Shown here piece after piece: positions 38,068-47,500 of a stretch of 64,000 nucleotides of DNA (the stretch's first letter is position 1; each line of letters begins with the position of its first letter). Location: NCBI RefSeq assembly GCF_016756745.1, contig NZ_JAESIH010000041.1, positions 40,292 through 104,291 of the forward strand. The letters run 5' to 3'. Source of the DNA: Aminivibrio sp. GTDB lineage: Bacteria; Synergistota; Synergistia; Synergistales; Aminobacteriaceae. A model generated the notes under the pieces. It saw nothing but the letters and a program-made list of their open reading frames with translations, was not told the origin of the DNA and ran no database searches. The position numbers were made by a program, and so were the translations under genes.

Positions 38068-38874
38068 GTGGACCCTCGGGTGATAGTGATTACATCTGGA
38101 AAAGGCGGCGTCGGCAAAACCACCACCACATCGAATATCTCGGTGGCCCTCGCCCGGGCCGGACATAAGGTTGTTGCCGTGGACGCCGACATCGGGCTTC
38201 GGAACCTCGACGTGGTGATGGGCCTTGAGAACAGGGTGGTATATAATTTCATCGACGTGCTGGAAGGGACATGCAGGCTCAACCAGGCCCTGGTCAGGGA
38301 CAAGAGGGTGGACAACCTGTTCCTCCTTCCCGCCGCCCAGACAAGGACGAAGGACGCGGTAACCTTTGAACAGATGGAAGAACTGTGCCGCATGCTCCGC
38401 AGGGAGTTCGACTTTATTCTTCTTGACAGCCCCGCGGGCATCGAATCGGGGTTCCGCAACGCCGCCGCGGGTGCGGACGAGGCTCTCGTCATCACCACGC
38501 CGGAGGTTCCCGCCGTACGGGATGCCGACAGGATCATCGGCCTCCTCGAATCTATGGGCAAGGCGCCCATCCGCCTCGTGATCAACCGCCTCAGATCCCG
38601 GCTCGTCAGGGAAGGCGAGATGCTTGACGTACGGGACGTTCTCGATATTCTCGCCATCGACCTTGTGGGCATCGTCCCCGAGGACGACAGCGTGGTGAAA
38701 TCCGCGAACAGGGGCGAGCCTCTTACCTTCGGAGACTCGGCTCCGGCAGCCCGTGCATTCCAGCGAATCGCATCGCGAATACTCGGCGAAACCGTCCCCT
38801 TCCCCGACTTCAGCGAAGAACAAGGAAAAGGTCTGTTTGCGGGAATCCGGAAGTTCTTCGGCTTGAAGGAATAG
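38068..38874 (+). CDS. minD: septum site-determining ATPase MinD
   Basis: Membrane-associated ATPase that recruits MinC and is displaced by MinE. The 268-aa protein has the deviant Walker A GKGGVGKTT at 11-19, DADIGLRNLDVVMGLENRVV, LDSPAGIESGF and the C-terminal amphipathic membrane-targeting helix FAGIRKFFGLKE. The GTG at 38068 is chosen because GGAAGGGGAG precedes it and the protein then starts as MinD normally does. Confidence 0.97.
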   Translation: MDPRVIVITSGKGGVGKTTTTSNISVALARAGHKVVAVDADIGLRNLDVVMGLENRVVYNFIDVLEGTCRLNQALVRDKRVDNLFLLPAAQTRTKDAVTFEQMEELCRMLRREFDFILLDSPAGIESGFRNAAAGADEALVITTPEVPAVRDADRIIGLLESMGKAPIRLVINRLRSRLVREGEMLDVRDVLDILAIDLVGIVPEDDSVVKSANRGEPLTFGDSAPAARAFQRIASRILGETVPFPDFSEEQGKGLFAGIRKFFGLKE

Positions 38875-38885
38875 GGGGAAGGACC

Positions 38886-39227
38886 ATGGCACTGGAATTT
38901 CTGAAGATTTTTTTCGGCTCCGGCGGTTCGAAGAATATCGCCAAGGAGCGACTGCAGATCGTTCTCATCCATGACCGGGCGGACATTTCGCCCGAAATGC
39001 TCGAACAGCTCCGGCGGGACATGATCGACGTGATCACCCGCTACATGGATATCGACACGTCCAAGATAGAGATGGATTTCGATCGGGCGGACAGGTCCGT
39101 GGCCTTTGTGGCCAACATCCCGGTCATCCGTATCAAGCGGGGGATGCTCCCCGGAAAGAAGGAACAGGAGATACCGGATGGAGGAAAAAAGACTCACCCT
39201 AAGAGAAAACCTGGCAAGTCTGGATAG
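38886..39227 (+). CDS. minE: cell division topological specificity factor MinE
   Basis: Stimulates MinD ATPase and drives Min oscillation. The 113-aa protein starts with the membrane-binding stretch MALEFLKIFFGS, then AKERLQIVLIHDRADISPEM (MinD-contact helix) and LRRDMIDVITRYMDIDTSKI (dimer domain). The last 16-17 codons overlap the rodA start, so its C-terminal tail (KKTHPKRKPGKSG) may be unconstrained. Confidence 0.94.
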   Translation: MALEFLKIFFGSGGSKNIAKERLQIVLIHDRADISPEMLEQLRRDMIDVITRYMDIDTSKIEMDFDRADRSVAFVANIPVIRIKRGMLPGKKEQEIPDGGKKTHPKRKPGKSG

Positions 39228-40284
39228 GCTCCAGCTTTTTCCCGTCCTGGCGCTTTTCCTTCTCGGCGTCGTGTCAATCTTCAGCGCCGGCGCCGGGTTC
39301 GACGGCCGCGGAGGCGGTTTCGCCGTCCGCCAGCTCCTGTGGGGCGGCCTTTCCGTCGCGGCGTTTCTTGCCGTGCTCCAGGTCGGGTACGCCGGTCTTT
39401 TCTCCTGGGCCTACCGGATTTACCTGTTCGCCCTCGTCCTCCTTCTGGGTGTCATCGTGCTCGGACTCACGGTGAAGGGATCCCGGAGCTGGTTTCACTT
39501 GGGGGTTTTCCGGTTCCAGCCGGCTGAGTTCGGCAAGATTGCCTTGATCCTCGCGCTCTCGAAGCATTTCTGCCGGTACCCTCCCCTGACGCTGCCTTCC
39601 TTCCTGGGGGGCCTCGCCCTGGCCGGAGTTTCGGGATGGCTGGTGCTCCTCCAGCCCGACACCGGAAGCGCCATGGTCTACGGAGCCATCACCATGGTGA
39701 CGATCGTGGTCGCGGGAGCGCCGTGGAAATACCCCGCAGGGATCATCGGCCTGATGATGGCCGCCGTCCCCCTGGTGTGGCAGTTTCTGAAGGAGTACCA
39801 GAAGATGCGCATCAGGGTATTTCTTGATCCCTGGGCGGACCCTCTTGGAGCGGGATACAACGTGATCCAGTCAAGGATCGCCGTGGGATCGGGAGGACTC
39901 TTCGGAAAGGGATTCATGGAAGGGCTGCAGAGCAAGCTCCGGTTTCTGCCCGAGCCCCACACCGATTTTATTTTCAGCGTCTACTGCGAGGAATTCGGCT
40001 TTATCGGAGCCGTCGCCATGCTCTTTCTTTTCGGGATGCTTTTCTGGCGGCTTCTCGAGACGGGCATGCGCACCAAGGACAGCCGGGCGAAGGTGCTCAT
40101 CGCCGGCATTTCGGCATGGATCTGGTTCCAGATGGCCGAGAGCATCGGCATGAGCATCGGTCTGCTTCCCGTCACGGGGCTGCCCCTGCCGCTGGTGAGC
40201 TACGGGGGAAGTTCCCTTCTCGCTCTCTCCATTGCCCTTGCCCTTGCCCAGAGCGTATACATATCCACGCTGAAAACCTATTAG
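39178..40284 (+). CDS. rodA: SEDS peptidoglycan glycosyltransferase RodA
   Basis: Polymerises lipid II during elongation, as partner of the PBP2 encoded upstream. The 368-aa membrane protein has the SEDS pattern: VKGSRSWFHLGVFRFQPAEFGKI, LLQPDTGSAMVY, GAGYNVIQSRIAVGSGG, LPEPHTDFIFSVYCEEFGF and LPLVSYGGSSLL. ATG 39178 is supported by AGGAG 7 nt upstream. It overlaps minE by 50 bp, the largest same-strand overlap in the window, and ends the recJ-to-rodA run. Confidence 0.96.
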   Translation: MEEKRLTLRENLASLDRLQLFPVLALFLLGVVSIFSAGAGFDGRGGGFAVRQLLWGGLSVAAFLAVLQVGYAGLFSWAYRIYLFALVLLLGVIVLGLTVKGSRSWFHLGVFRFQPAEFGKIALILALSKHFCRYPPLTLPSFLGGLALAGVSGWLVLLQPDTGSAMVYGAITMVTIVVAGAPWKYPAGIIGLMMAAVPLVWQFLKEYQKMRIRVFLDPWADPLGAGYNVIQSRIAVGSGGLFGKGFMEGLQSKLRFLPEPHTDFIFSVYCEEFGFIGAVAMLFLFGMLFWRLLETGMRTKDSRAKVLIAGISAWIWFQMAESIGMSIGLLPVTGLPLPLVSYGGSSLLALSIALALAQSVYISTLKTY

Positions 40285-40394
40285 CGAGAAGAACCCCGAA
40301 GGGGCGGAGCCTTTCTTGCGCCGTATTCGGGTATTTTGGACCGGACGTCCCGAGGTCTGCGCCCGGGCCGCCGGATTTTTCTAGGAGGCGCTGT

Positions 40395-42275
40395 ATGCAT
40401 TTTCCTGAATATGCCGATGGAATGTGGCCGCTTCTCTCGGATGTGAAGCGGCCTTCCCGGTATGCCGGATGCGAGTTCGGCTCCCGGCCCCCGAAGGGGG
40501 ATTTCGGGGGGCTGGTCCGGGTGTGCCTGGCTTTTCCTGACGTCTACGAAATCGGGATGAGCTACCTTGGATTTCAGATCCTCTATTTTCTTTTGAAGGG
40601 GCTGCCCTGGGCCGACGCGGAAAGGGCCTACTGCCCGTGGACGGATCTCGAGGGACTGCTCCGGGAAAAGGGGATGCCGCTGGCTTCCATGGAGAGCGGT
40701 CGTCCCCTTGACCGGTTCGACGTGGTGGGGTTTACCCTCCAGTATGAGCTGAGCTACACCAACGTTCTTACCATGCTCGATCTCGGGGGGATCCCCCTCC
40801 TGGCGGAAGACCGGGGAGAAGATCATCCCCTGGTGACCGCGGGAGGACCGGGAGCCCTGGCCCCCGAGCCCCTCGCCCCTTTCGTGGATTTCTTCTGCGT
40901 CGGCGATGGCGAGGAGCTTCTGCCCGAAGCCCTGAAGGTCCTCTCTGAGACGAAGGGATTGCCGAGGAGAGATCGTCTCGAAGCCCTCGCCCGGGTAGAG
41001 GGTGTCTATGTTCCCTCCCTGGTGGACTGTGAGTTCGTTCCCGGCGGCGGAACGGCCTTCCGGTCGTCCGCCGGGCCTCTTCCCGTCCGCCGGAGGATAG
41101 TGGATTCCCTCGACGGGGCCTTCTATCCCGATATGCTCCTGGTTCCGTCCGGCGGCATCGTACACGACCGGGTCCCCATGGAGCTCTTCCGGGGCTGCAC
41201 CAGGGGGTGCCGGTTCTGCCAGGCCGGTATGGTCACCCGTCCCGTGAGGGAACGGTCCGTGAAGACCGTGGTTGAAAAAACCCTCTCCCTGGTGGAAAAG
41301 ACGGGATGGGAGGAAGTCGGCCTGCTCTCCCTCGCCTCCTGCGATTACAGCGGCATATCTCCGGTCATCCGGGAACTCTCCGCCGCCCTTGCGCCGAAAA
41401 ACGTGAAGATCAGTCTCCCCAGCTTGAGAATGGACGCCTTCTCGGTGCGCCTCGCCGCTGATATGGAGTCCATGCGCCGGGGCGGCGTCACCTTCGCCCC
41501 GGAGGCGGGCACCCAGAGGCTCAGGAACGTAATCAACAAGGGCGTCTCCGACGAGGAATTCACCACCTGCCTCGAGACTGTCTTCTCCAGGGGGTGGGAC
41601 AGGGTGAAGCTCTACTTCATGATGGGGCTTCCAACCGAGACCACCGAAGACCTGGAGGGCATTCTCGACCTTGCCGAACGGGCCCTCTCCATCGGGAAGA
41701 GCAGCGGGAAAAAAGCCCAGGTGGCCCTTTCCGTGGCAGGATTCGTCCCCAAGGCCCACACCCCCTTCCAGTGGGAGCCCCAGGCGGGAGTGGACGAGCT
41801 CCGGTCCGCCGGGCGCTTCTTGAAGGGAAAGCTCGCTTCCCGGCACGGCGGAAAGAACAGCCGGGTCTCCCTCAAGTACCATGAACCGGAACAGACCTTT
41901 CTCGAGGGCGTTTTCGCCCGGGGAGACCGCCGCCTCGCTCCGGCCCTGCTGGAGGCGTGGAAGGCGGGGGCGAGGTTCGACGGCTGGAGCGAGACCTTTT
42001 TCCTGCCCCGCTGGATGGAGGCTTTTGAAAAGACGGGAATCGACCCGGCTGAATTCACCACCCGCAGGCGGGCCACGGACGAGGGGCTCCCTTGGGATCA
42101 TATCGATGCCGGGGTGAGCAAAACCTTCCTGCTCCGGGAGAGGGAACGGGCCCTCGGGGAGCTTGTATCTCCCGACTGCAGGCCCCTGGGCGGAAATGAA
42201 GGCGCCCCCTGCAGGGCGTGCGGAGTGGAGGATCGCTGCCCGGTCCTCGGGAAGGGAGCGGCTTCCCGTGATTAG
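40395..42275 (+). CDS. B12-binding/radical SAM protein, TIGR03960 family
   Basis: A 626-aa protein of a conserved but uncharacterised radical SAM family. The [4Fe-4S] site is CTRGCRFCQAG near residue 267. The N-terminal half looks like a B12-type domain (VCLAFPDVYEIGMSYLGFQI; GFTLQYELSYTNVL; AGGPGALAPEPLAPFVDFF). The later part has TFAPEAGTQRLRNVINKGVS and MMGLPTETTEDL. The start at 40395 follows AGGAGG. In many anaerobes this gene precedes the DUF2344 gene and RNase G, exactly as here, so a link to RNA or ribosome modification is suspected but unproven. The 110-nt gap before it holds a CCCCGAAGGGG hairpin only. Confidence 0.88.
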   Translation: MHFPEYADGMWPLLSDVKRPSRYAGCEFGSRPPKGDFGGLVRVCLAFPDVYEIGMSYLGFQILYFLLKGLPWADAERAYCPWTDLEGLLREKGMPLASMESGRPLDRFDVVGFTLQYELSYTNVLTMLDLGGIPLLAEDRGEDHPLVTAGGPGALAPEPLAPFVDFFCVGDGEELLPEALKVLSETKGLPRRDRLEALARVEGVYVPSLVDCEFVPGGGTAFRSSAGPLPVRRRIVDSLDGAFYPDMLLVPSGGIVHDRVPMELFRGCTRGCRFCQAGMVTRPVRERSVKTVVEKTLSLVEKTGWEEVGLLSLASCDYSGISPVIRELSAALAPKNVKISLPSLRMDAFSVRLAADMESMRRGGVTFAPEAGTQRLRNVINKGVSDEEFTTCLETVFSRGWDRVKLYFMMGLPTETTEDLEGILDLAERALSIGKSSGKKAQVALSVAGFVPKAHTPFQWEPQAGVDELRSAGRFLKGKLASRHGGKNSRVSLKYHEPEQTFLEGVFARGDRRLAPALLEAWKAGARFDGWSETFFLPRWMEAFEKTGIDPAEFTTRRRATDEGLPWDHIDAGVSKTFLLRERERALGELVSPDCRPLGGNEGAPCRACGVEDRCPVLGKGAASRD

Positions 42276-42951
42276 GGTCCGCCTCACCTATTCGAAGAGG
42301 GGGAGGGCCTGCTTCATCCCCCATATCGCCATCCCCACAGTCCTCGCCAGAAGTGCCGCCAGGGCCGCCATCGGTTTCCGGCTTTCCGAAGGGTTCACCC
42401 CGCGCCCGAAGATCAGCCTCGGGCCCGAGCTTTCCGTGGGTGTTCCGGCCCTTGCCGAACCCTTTGAAGCCTGGCTTACCGGGTACGATGAAGATACCCC
42501 CCGCCGGTGGAATCTCTTTTTGCCCGAAGGGTTTTCCATCACGGGAAGCACCGTGGTGGAGGGCCTTCCCGGAACGGAAGAGGCGAAGTCTCTGGGCAAA
42601 TGGTGCCGGGCCTCGTCGTGCATCCTCGCCCTCAGGGGAGGAGAACCCGGCACGGTACTGCATGAATGCCTTGAAGAACTGAAGAATGAGGGAACGGTCC
42701 TTTCCTTCGGAAGGGGGCGGGATCTCCCGGCCGGGTTTTACCGTCTCGTGATGGAGAACCCGGCGCAAAAGGGCCCCGGCGTGCTGGTAAAAGCCCTTGC
42801 CGCCCGGGGGATCGTCGCGGGGTGGCCGGACGTCTTCATTCTTCGGGAGGCGGTGGGATCCCTTTCTCTTCGGGAGGACGGCGAAGAGCCCCGGGTCCTG
42901 CCCCTTGCGGAACCGCTCGCGGCTGCAGTCGGGGAGGACCGGAGAGCATGA
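42268..42951 (+). CDS. TIGR03936/DUF2344 family protein
   Basis: A 227-aa protein with the family start VRLTYSKRGRACFIPHIAIP and the motif LSEGFTPRPKISLGPELSVGVPA. The function is unknown; the protein is always found next to, or fused to, the TIGR03960 radical SAM protein. The start is GTG 42268, overlapping the upstream gene by 8 bp. No signal peptide or membrane segment is seen. Confidence 0.85.
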   Translation: MIRVRLTYSKRGRACFIPHIAIPTVLARSAARAAIGFRLSEGFTPRPKISLGPELSVGVPALAEPFEAWLTGYDEDTPRRWNLFLPEGFSITGSTVVEGLPGTEEAKSLGKWCRASSCILALRGGEPGTVLHECLEELKNEGTVLSFGRGRDLPAGFYRLVMENPAQKGPGVLVKALAARGIVAGWPDVFILREAVGSLSLREDGEEPRVLPLAEPLAAAVGEDRRA

Positions 42952-43020
42952 AGCCTTTCCGGGGGAGATGTATCCCCCTCTTTGAAAAAAAACGGTTTTC
43001 TTCGGGAGGAGGGCGTCGCC

Positions 43021-44541
43021 GTGAGTGACAGCCGTACGGAGCCGGGCGCCGTAAACCGGAAGATTGTAGCCAACTGTATCGATCCGGAAGAGACGAGGGT
43101 CGCCATCATCGAGGACGGGCGCCTCGCCGACCTGTTCGTGGAACGGATGTGGGAGCGCCAGAAAGCGGGGGAGATTTACAAGGCCCGGGTGGAGAGCGTC
43201 CTCCCCGGTATCCACGCATCCTTCGTCAACCTCGGCGACGGAAGGAACGCCTTCCTGTACCTGAACGACGCCAGGGGGCTCAATCTCCAGCCGAACCAGG
43301 AGCTTCTCGTCCAGGTCACCAAGACTGCGAGGAAGAACAAGGGAGCCCGGGTGACCTCCCGGATATCTCTTCCCGGTCGGTACGTGGTCCTTGTGCCCCA
43401 CGGCCAGGAGTCGGGGGTTTCCAAGAGAATCACCGACGAGAACGAGCGCAGGAGGCTCAAGACCATCGCCCGGGAGCTTCGGGGAGAGGATTACGGCATC
43501 ATCGTCCGGACCGCCGCCGAGGGGGTGGACGAGGAAAGCCTCGCTCACGACGTGGAAGTTCTCCTCGCTCTCTGGAGGGAGATAGAGCACAACGGGAGGG
43601 TCCAGTCCGCTCCGTGCCTGCTGTACCGGGACCTGGGCCTTATCGGGAGAGTTCTCCGGGACGAGCTCACCGATGCCGTGTCCGAGATCGTAGTGGACGG
43701 CAGGGAAGAATGCGAAAACGTCAAGAACAGTCTGTCTCTCTTCTCCGGAACGGACCACCCGGAGGTGAGCCTCTACGGAGGGATCACGCCCCTCTTCGAG
43801 TTCTACGGCATCGAAAAGGAGATCGAGGCCGCCCTGGAGAGAAAAGTGTGGCTCCGGTCGGGAGCCTATCTCATCATCGACCACACCGAGGCGCTGACGG
43901 TCATCGACGTGAACACGGGGAAATTCATCGGCAAGACGGACCTCCGCCATACGGTGCTCGAGACCAATCTCGAAGCGGCGTCGGAAATCGCCAGGCAGCT
44001 CCGGCTGCGGGCCATCGGAGGCATCGTGGTCATCGACTTCATCGACATGGATTACGAGGAGGACCGGGCCCTCCTCATGAAGCGCCTGGAAGAAGTCTTT
44101 CTGCCCGACCGGTACCGGGCGCGGATTTTCGGCGTATCCCAGCTCGGGCTCGTGGAGATTACCAGGAAGCGTGCCCGGCCCGACATCCGCTCCACCCTCA
44201 CCAGGAGCTGCCCCTTCTGCGGCGGCAACGGATGGGTTCACCGGGAGGACACCATCTCCATGACCATCAAGCGTTTCCTCCGGAAAGTGTCGGCGTCGAA
44301 CCGCTCGGAGGCTCTCCTGCTGGAGGTGAACCCTGCGGTGGCCCAATATATTTATGAAACCTATCTCTCTCTCTGGGAGGAGGAGCTCGGCCGGAAGATC
44401 TTCCTCGCGGCGGTTCCCGACTTCGCCTGGAGCAAGTTCCGGTTGGATGCTCAGGGAGGCCTCGAGCAGGTGGAGCGGAGAATGGAACAGATGGAAAAAT
44501 GGGAGGCCCGTCTCGTTGTATATCGAACGTCTTCATCTTAA
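43021..44541 (+). CDS. rng: ribonuclease E/G family endoribonuclease
   Basis: Endoribonuclease for rRNA and mRNA processing. The 506-aa protein has an S1 domain (GEIYKARVESVLPGIHASFVNLG), the catalytic region (DHTEALTVIDVNTGKFIG; IVVIDFIDMDYEEDRALLM), RARIFGVSQLGLVEITRKR and a zinc-link CPFC near 397. It lacks the long C-terminal scaffold of RNase E, so it is RNase G-like. The GTG at 43021 follows GGGAGGAGG; upstream in-frame codons have no ribosome-binding site. The 3' end overlaps the smc start by 26 bp. Confidence 0.95.
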   Translation: MSDSRTEPGAVNRKIVANCIDPEETRVAIIEDGRLADLFVERMWERQKAGEIYKARVESVLPGIHASFVNLGDGRNAFLYLNDARGLNLQPNQELLVQVTKTARKNKGARVTSRISLPGRYVVLVPHGQESGVSKRITDENERRRLKTIARELRGEDYGIIVRTAAEGVDEESLAHDVEVLLALWREIEHNGRVQSAPCLLYRDLGLIGRVLRDELTDAVSEIVVDGREECENVKNSLSLFSGTDHPEVSLYGGITPLFEFYGIEKEIEAALERKVWLRSGAYLIIDHTEALTVIDVNTGKFIGKTDLRHTVLETNLEAASEIARQLRLRAIGGIVVIDFIDMDYEEDRALLMKRLEEVFLPDRYRARIFGVSQLGLVEITRKRARPDIRSTLTRSCPFCGGNGWVHREDTISMTIKRFLRKVSASNRSEALLLEVNPAVAQYIYETYLSLWEEELGRKIFLAAVPDFAWSKFRLDAQGGLEQVERRMEQMEKWEARLVVYRTSSS

Positions 44542-47500
44542 AGGCTTCAAAAGTTTCGGGGCTTCCCAGGACCTGGTGTTCTCGCCGGGGCTCACCGCCA
44601 TCGTGGGACCCAACGGCAGCGGAAAGAGCAACCTTCTCGACGCCCTCCGGTGGGTGCTGGGCGACGGAGGGTTCCAAAGGCTCCGGATCGTCAGGCAGGG
44701 AGACCTGCTTTTCTCCGGAAGCGCGAGCATCCCTCCAGCGACCAGGGCGGAAGTGGCCCTTTTCATCCGACAGGACGGAACTCCCGGCGCCGGAAGCTGC
44801 GTCCTCAAGAGATCCTTTTCGCCGGAAACCGGTGCGGTGATCACCGTGGACGGCGTCCGGACCAGGCTCGCCGACCTCGATGCGGTGAAGAGGCTCTGGA
44901 AGCTCGAGGGCGATCAGTTCGCCTTCATCGGACAGGGGGAGGTGGCGGAGGCCATCAGCCAGAGGCCGGCCCAGAGAAGGGCCCATCTCGAGCTTCTCTT
45001 CGGCATCGACCAGTACCGCCGAAAAAGGAACGAGACCTCGGCAAAACTCGTCTCGGCGGAGGAGGAAAGCCTCCGGCTGGGGGCCCTTGCGGCCGAACTC
45101 AGCAACCGCAGGGAGGAGATCGCTCCCGCCGTTGCCCTTGCGTCCCGGGCCAAGGCCATAACCGACACCCTGGAAGAAAAACGACGGCTCTACTATTTTT
45201 ACCGGAGGCGCGTTCTCGAAGAAAGCCTTGCAATCCTTGAGGAGGAAATCCGTACCCTCGGCGCGGAAGAAACCTTCCGGATACGCTGGAGAGACCGGTG
45301 GGAACAAATGTACAGCCGCTCCCTCCGGGAGCGGGGGGAACTTGAAGAACGGGTGAAATGCCTGCGCGGAGACCGGGAGGAATTGATCAGGAAGAGGGAG
45401 GAGCTCCGTAGAAGCTGCTTCGCCGCCGCCGCCGCCGTTCGGGAGATCCGCTCGAGGACGGCCTCCCTTGAAGGGGAGGAAAAAAGCCTTTCCGTCCGTC
45501 TCGGAGAAATAGGAGCGGAAAACGGAGAAATACTCTCGAAGGAGAACTCACTCTCTGCCGAGCTTGCTGCGGCGACGGGAGAAAGGGACAGGCTTCGGGG
45601 CCGGATGAACCAACTCCGGGCGGCCATTGAAAAAGAGCAGGAGCGCAAAAAATCCCTCTCTGCCGCCCTTTCGGCTCTAGGTGGAGAAAAGGAGACCCTC
45701 CGGTCGAAAAGAGAATCCCGGGAGGCCTTTCTCGCAGACTGCGACGCCCGGATCAAGGCATCCAGGGAGGCTTTGGCCGCCCTGCGGGAAGAATCGGCCG
45801 CCCTGGAAGAGAAAATAACCGATCTCGAACGGAGGGAGGCCGAGGTGCTGGAGGCCCACGGCGACGCCTTCGCGGCCTGCCGGAAGACGGCATCGGCCCT
45901 CCAGAAGGCCCGGAAGGAAGCCGCTTCCCTCGATGCGGCCGCCGAGGACCTGAAGACGGCCGAGAGCTCATCCTACCCCGAACCCGTCCGTTTCCTCTCG
46001 TCGGCCTACCGCCTCGGAAAACTCCAGGTTCCCGTGACGGTGGCCGCAGAGTCCTTTTCCTGTCCCCCGTCGGTCACATCCGCCCTGGAGGCTTACCTTG
46101 GAGGGCGTCAGTACTGGCTTTTCGTCAAGACCATCGCCGAGGCGGGAGCCTGCATCGACCTCCTCAAGGAACGCCGGGCGGGAAGGGCCACTTTCCTTCC
46201 CCTGGAGAAAAGCCGTCCCCGATTTCCAGACAGGAGGGCCATCCTTCCCGCCCGAGGGATCGTGGGGTGGGCCCTGGAGATCGTCACGCCCTCGGAGGAG
46301 TGGAAGCCCTGTGTCTCCCACATTCTCGGGGACTTGCTGCTGGTGGAGGAGTACTCCGTGGGGGCGCAGCTCGCCTCCAGGGGGGCCTCCTATCCCATAG
46401 CGTCCCTGGAAGGGGAAGTGTTCCTTCCCTCGGGCACGGTGAGCGGCGGACGGACGCGGGCCGCCGCGGGCGCCATCGAACGGCGCCGACGGATCAGGGA
46501 GGCCGAGGAGCATCTTGCCCGGGTCAGACAGGAGGCCGCCTCCCTGGCCGCCGCCCTCGAAAAGGAAGAAGCCCTGGAACGGGCCCGGTCCGCCGAAAAG
46601 GAAGCTCTCACCATGGAACTGAGGGAGACCGGAAAACGCCTGGAGGAAAAGCGGCGGGATCTGGACCTTGAACGGGAAGCCTGTGAGCGGTTGGAGCGCG
46701 ACCGTCGCCGGGCTCTCGCCGATGCAGCCTCGTGGGAGCAGCGGATGGCGGAGATCGACGGTGAGATGGAAATCCTTTTCGCTTCCATGCCGTCTCCCTC
46801 CGGGGGCGATGAAGAATCCTCCCTTCCGGCACGGCTCGCCGAAGCGGAAAATACATGCGTTCTTCTGCAGGAGCGCCTGTCCAGCGTGGCATCCCTCAGG
46901 ATCCGGGCCGCCTCGGAACTTGAGCGGACCCGGGAGAGGCTTGCCTACCTTGCCGCTGAGCGGGAGAACTGCCTCGCCAGGGAGCGGGTCGAGAAAGAGC
47001 GCCTTGAGCGGTGGGGCCGGGAGCAGTATCTCCTTTTCAGGGAGATACGGGACAAGGAGGCCGCCCTGCACGCCCTGCTGGACAAGGAAAAACTGCTGGC
47101 CTCCCGCTCAGGCCGGATTTCCGTCCGGAGCAGGAGAGCGGTGGAGGCCGCCGGAGCCGCAGGAGAACGGGCCCGGACCCTGGCCTCGAAAAGGGAGAGC
47201 CTGGCAGGCGAGCTCAGGCAGCTCACCGAGATGTGGGAAGAACAGTACCCGTACAGCTCAGCGGAGGCTCCCCCCGGTGATGAAGGGGAAGCCGCATCGG
47301 CGGCGGTCCGCAGGCTGGAACGGGAACTCCGGGCTCTCGGGGAAGTGGAGTGGGGCGCCCTTTCGGAGGACCAGTCCCTTTCCGCGCGGGTTGCCTTCCT
47401 TTCCGAGCAGCTCGGGGACGTGCAGGCGGCCATAGGGGAACTCCGGGGCATCATCAGCGAGACGGACCGCCACGTGGGAGCCCTTTTCGGCAAGGCCCTG

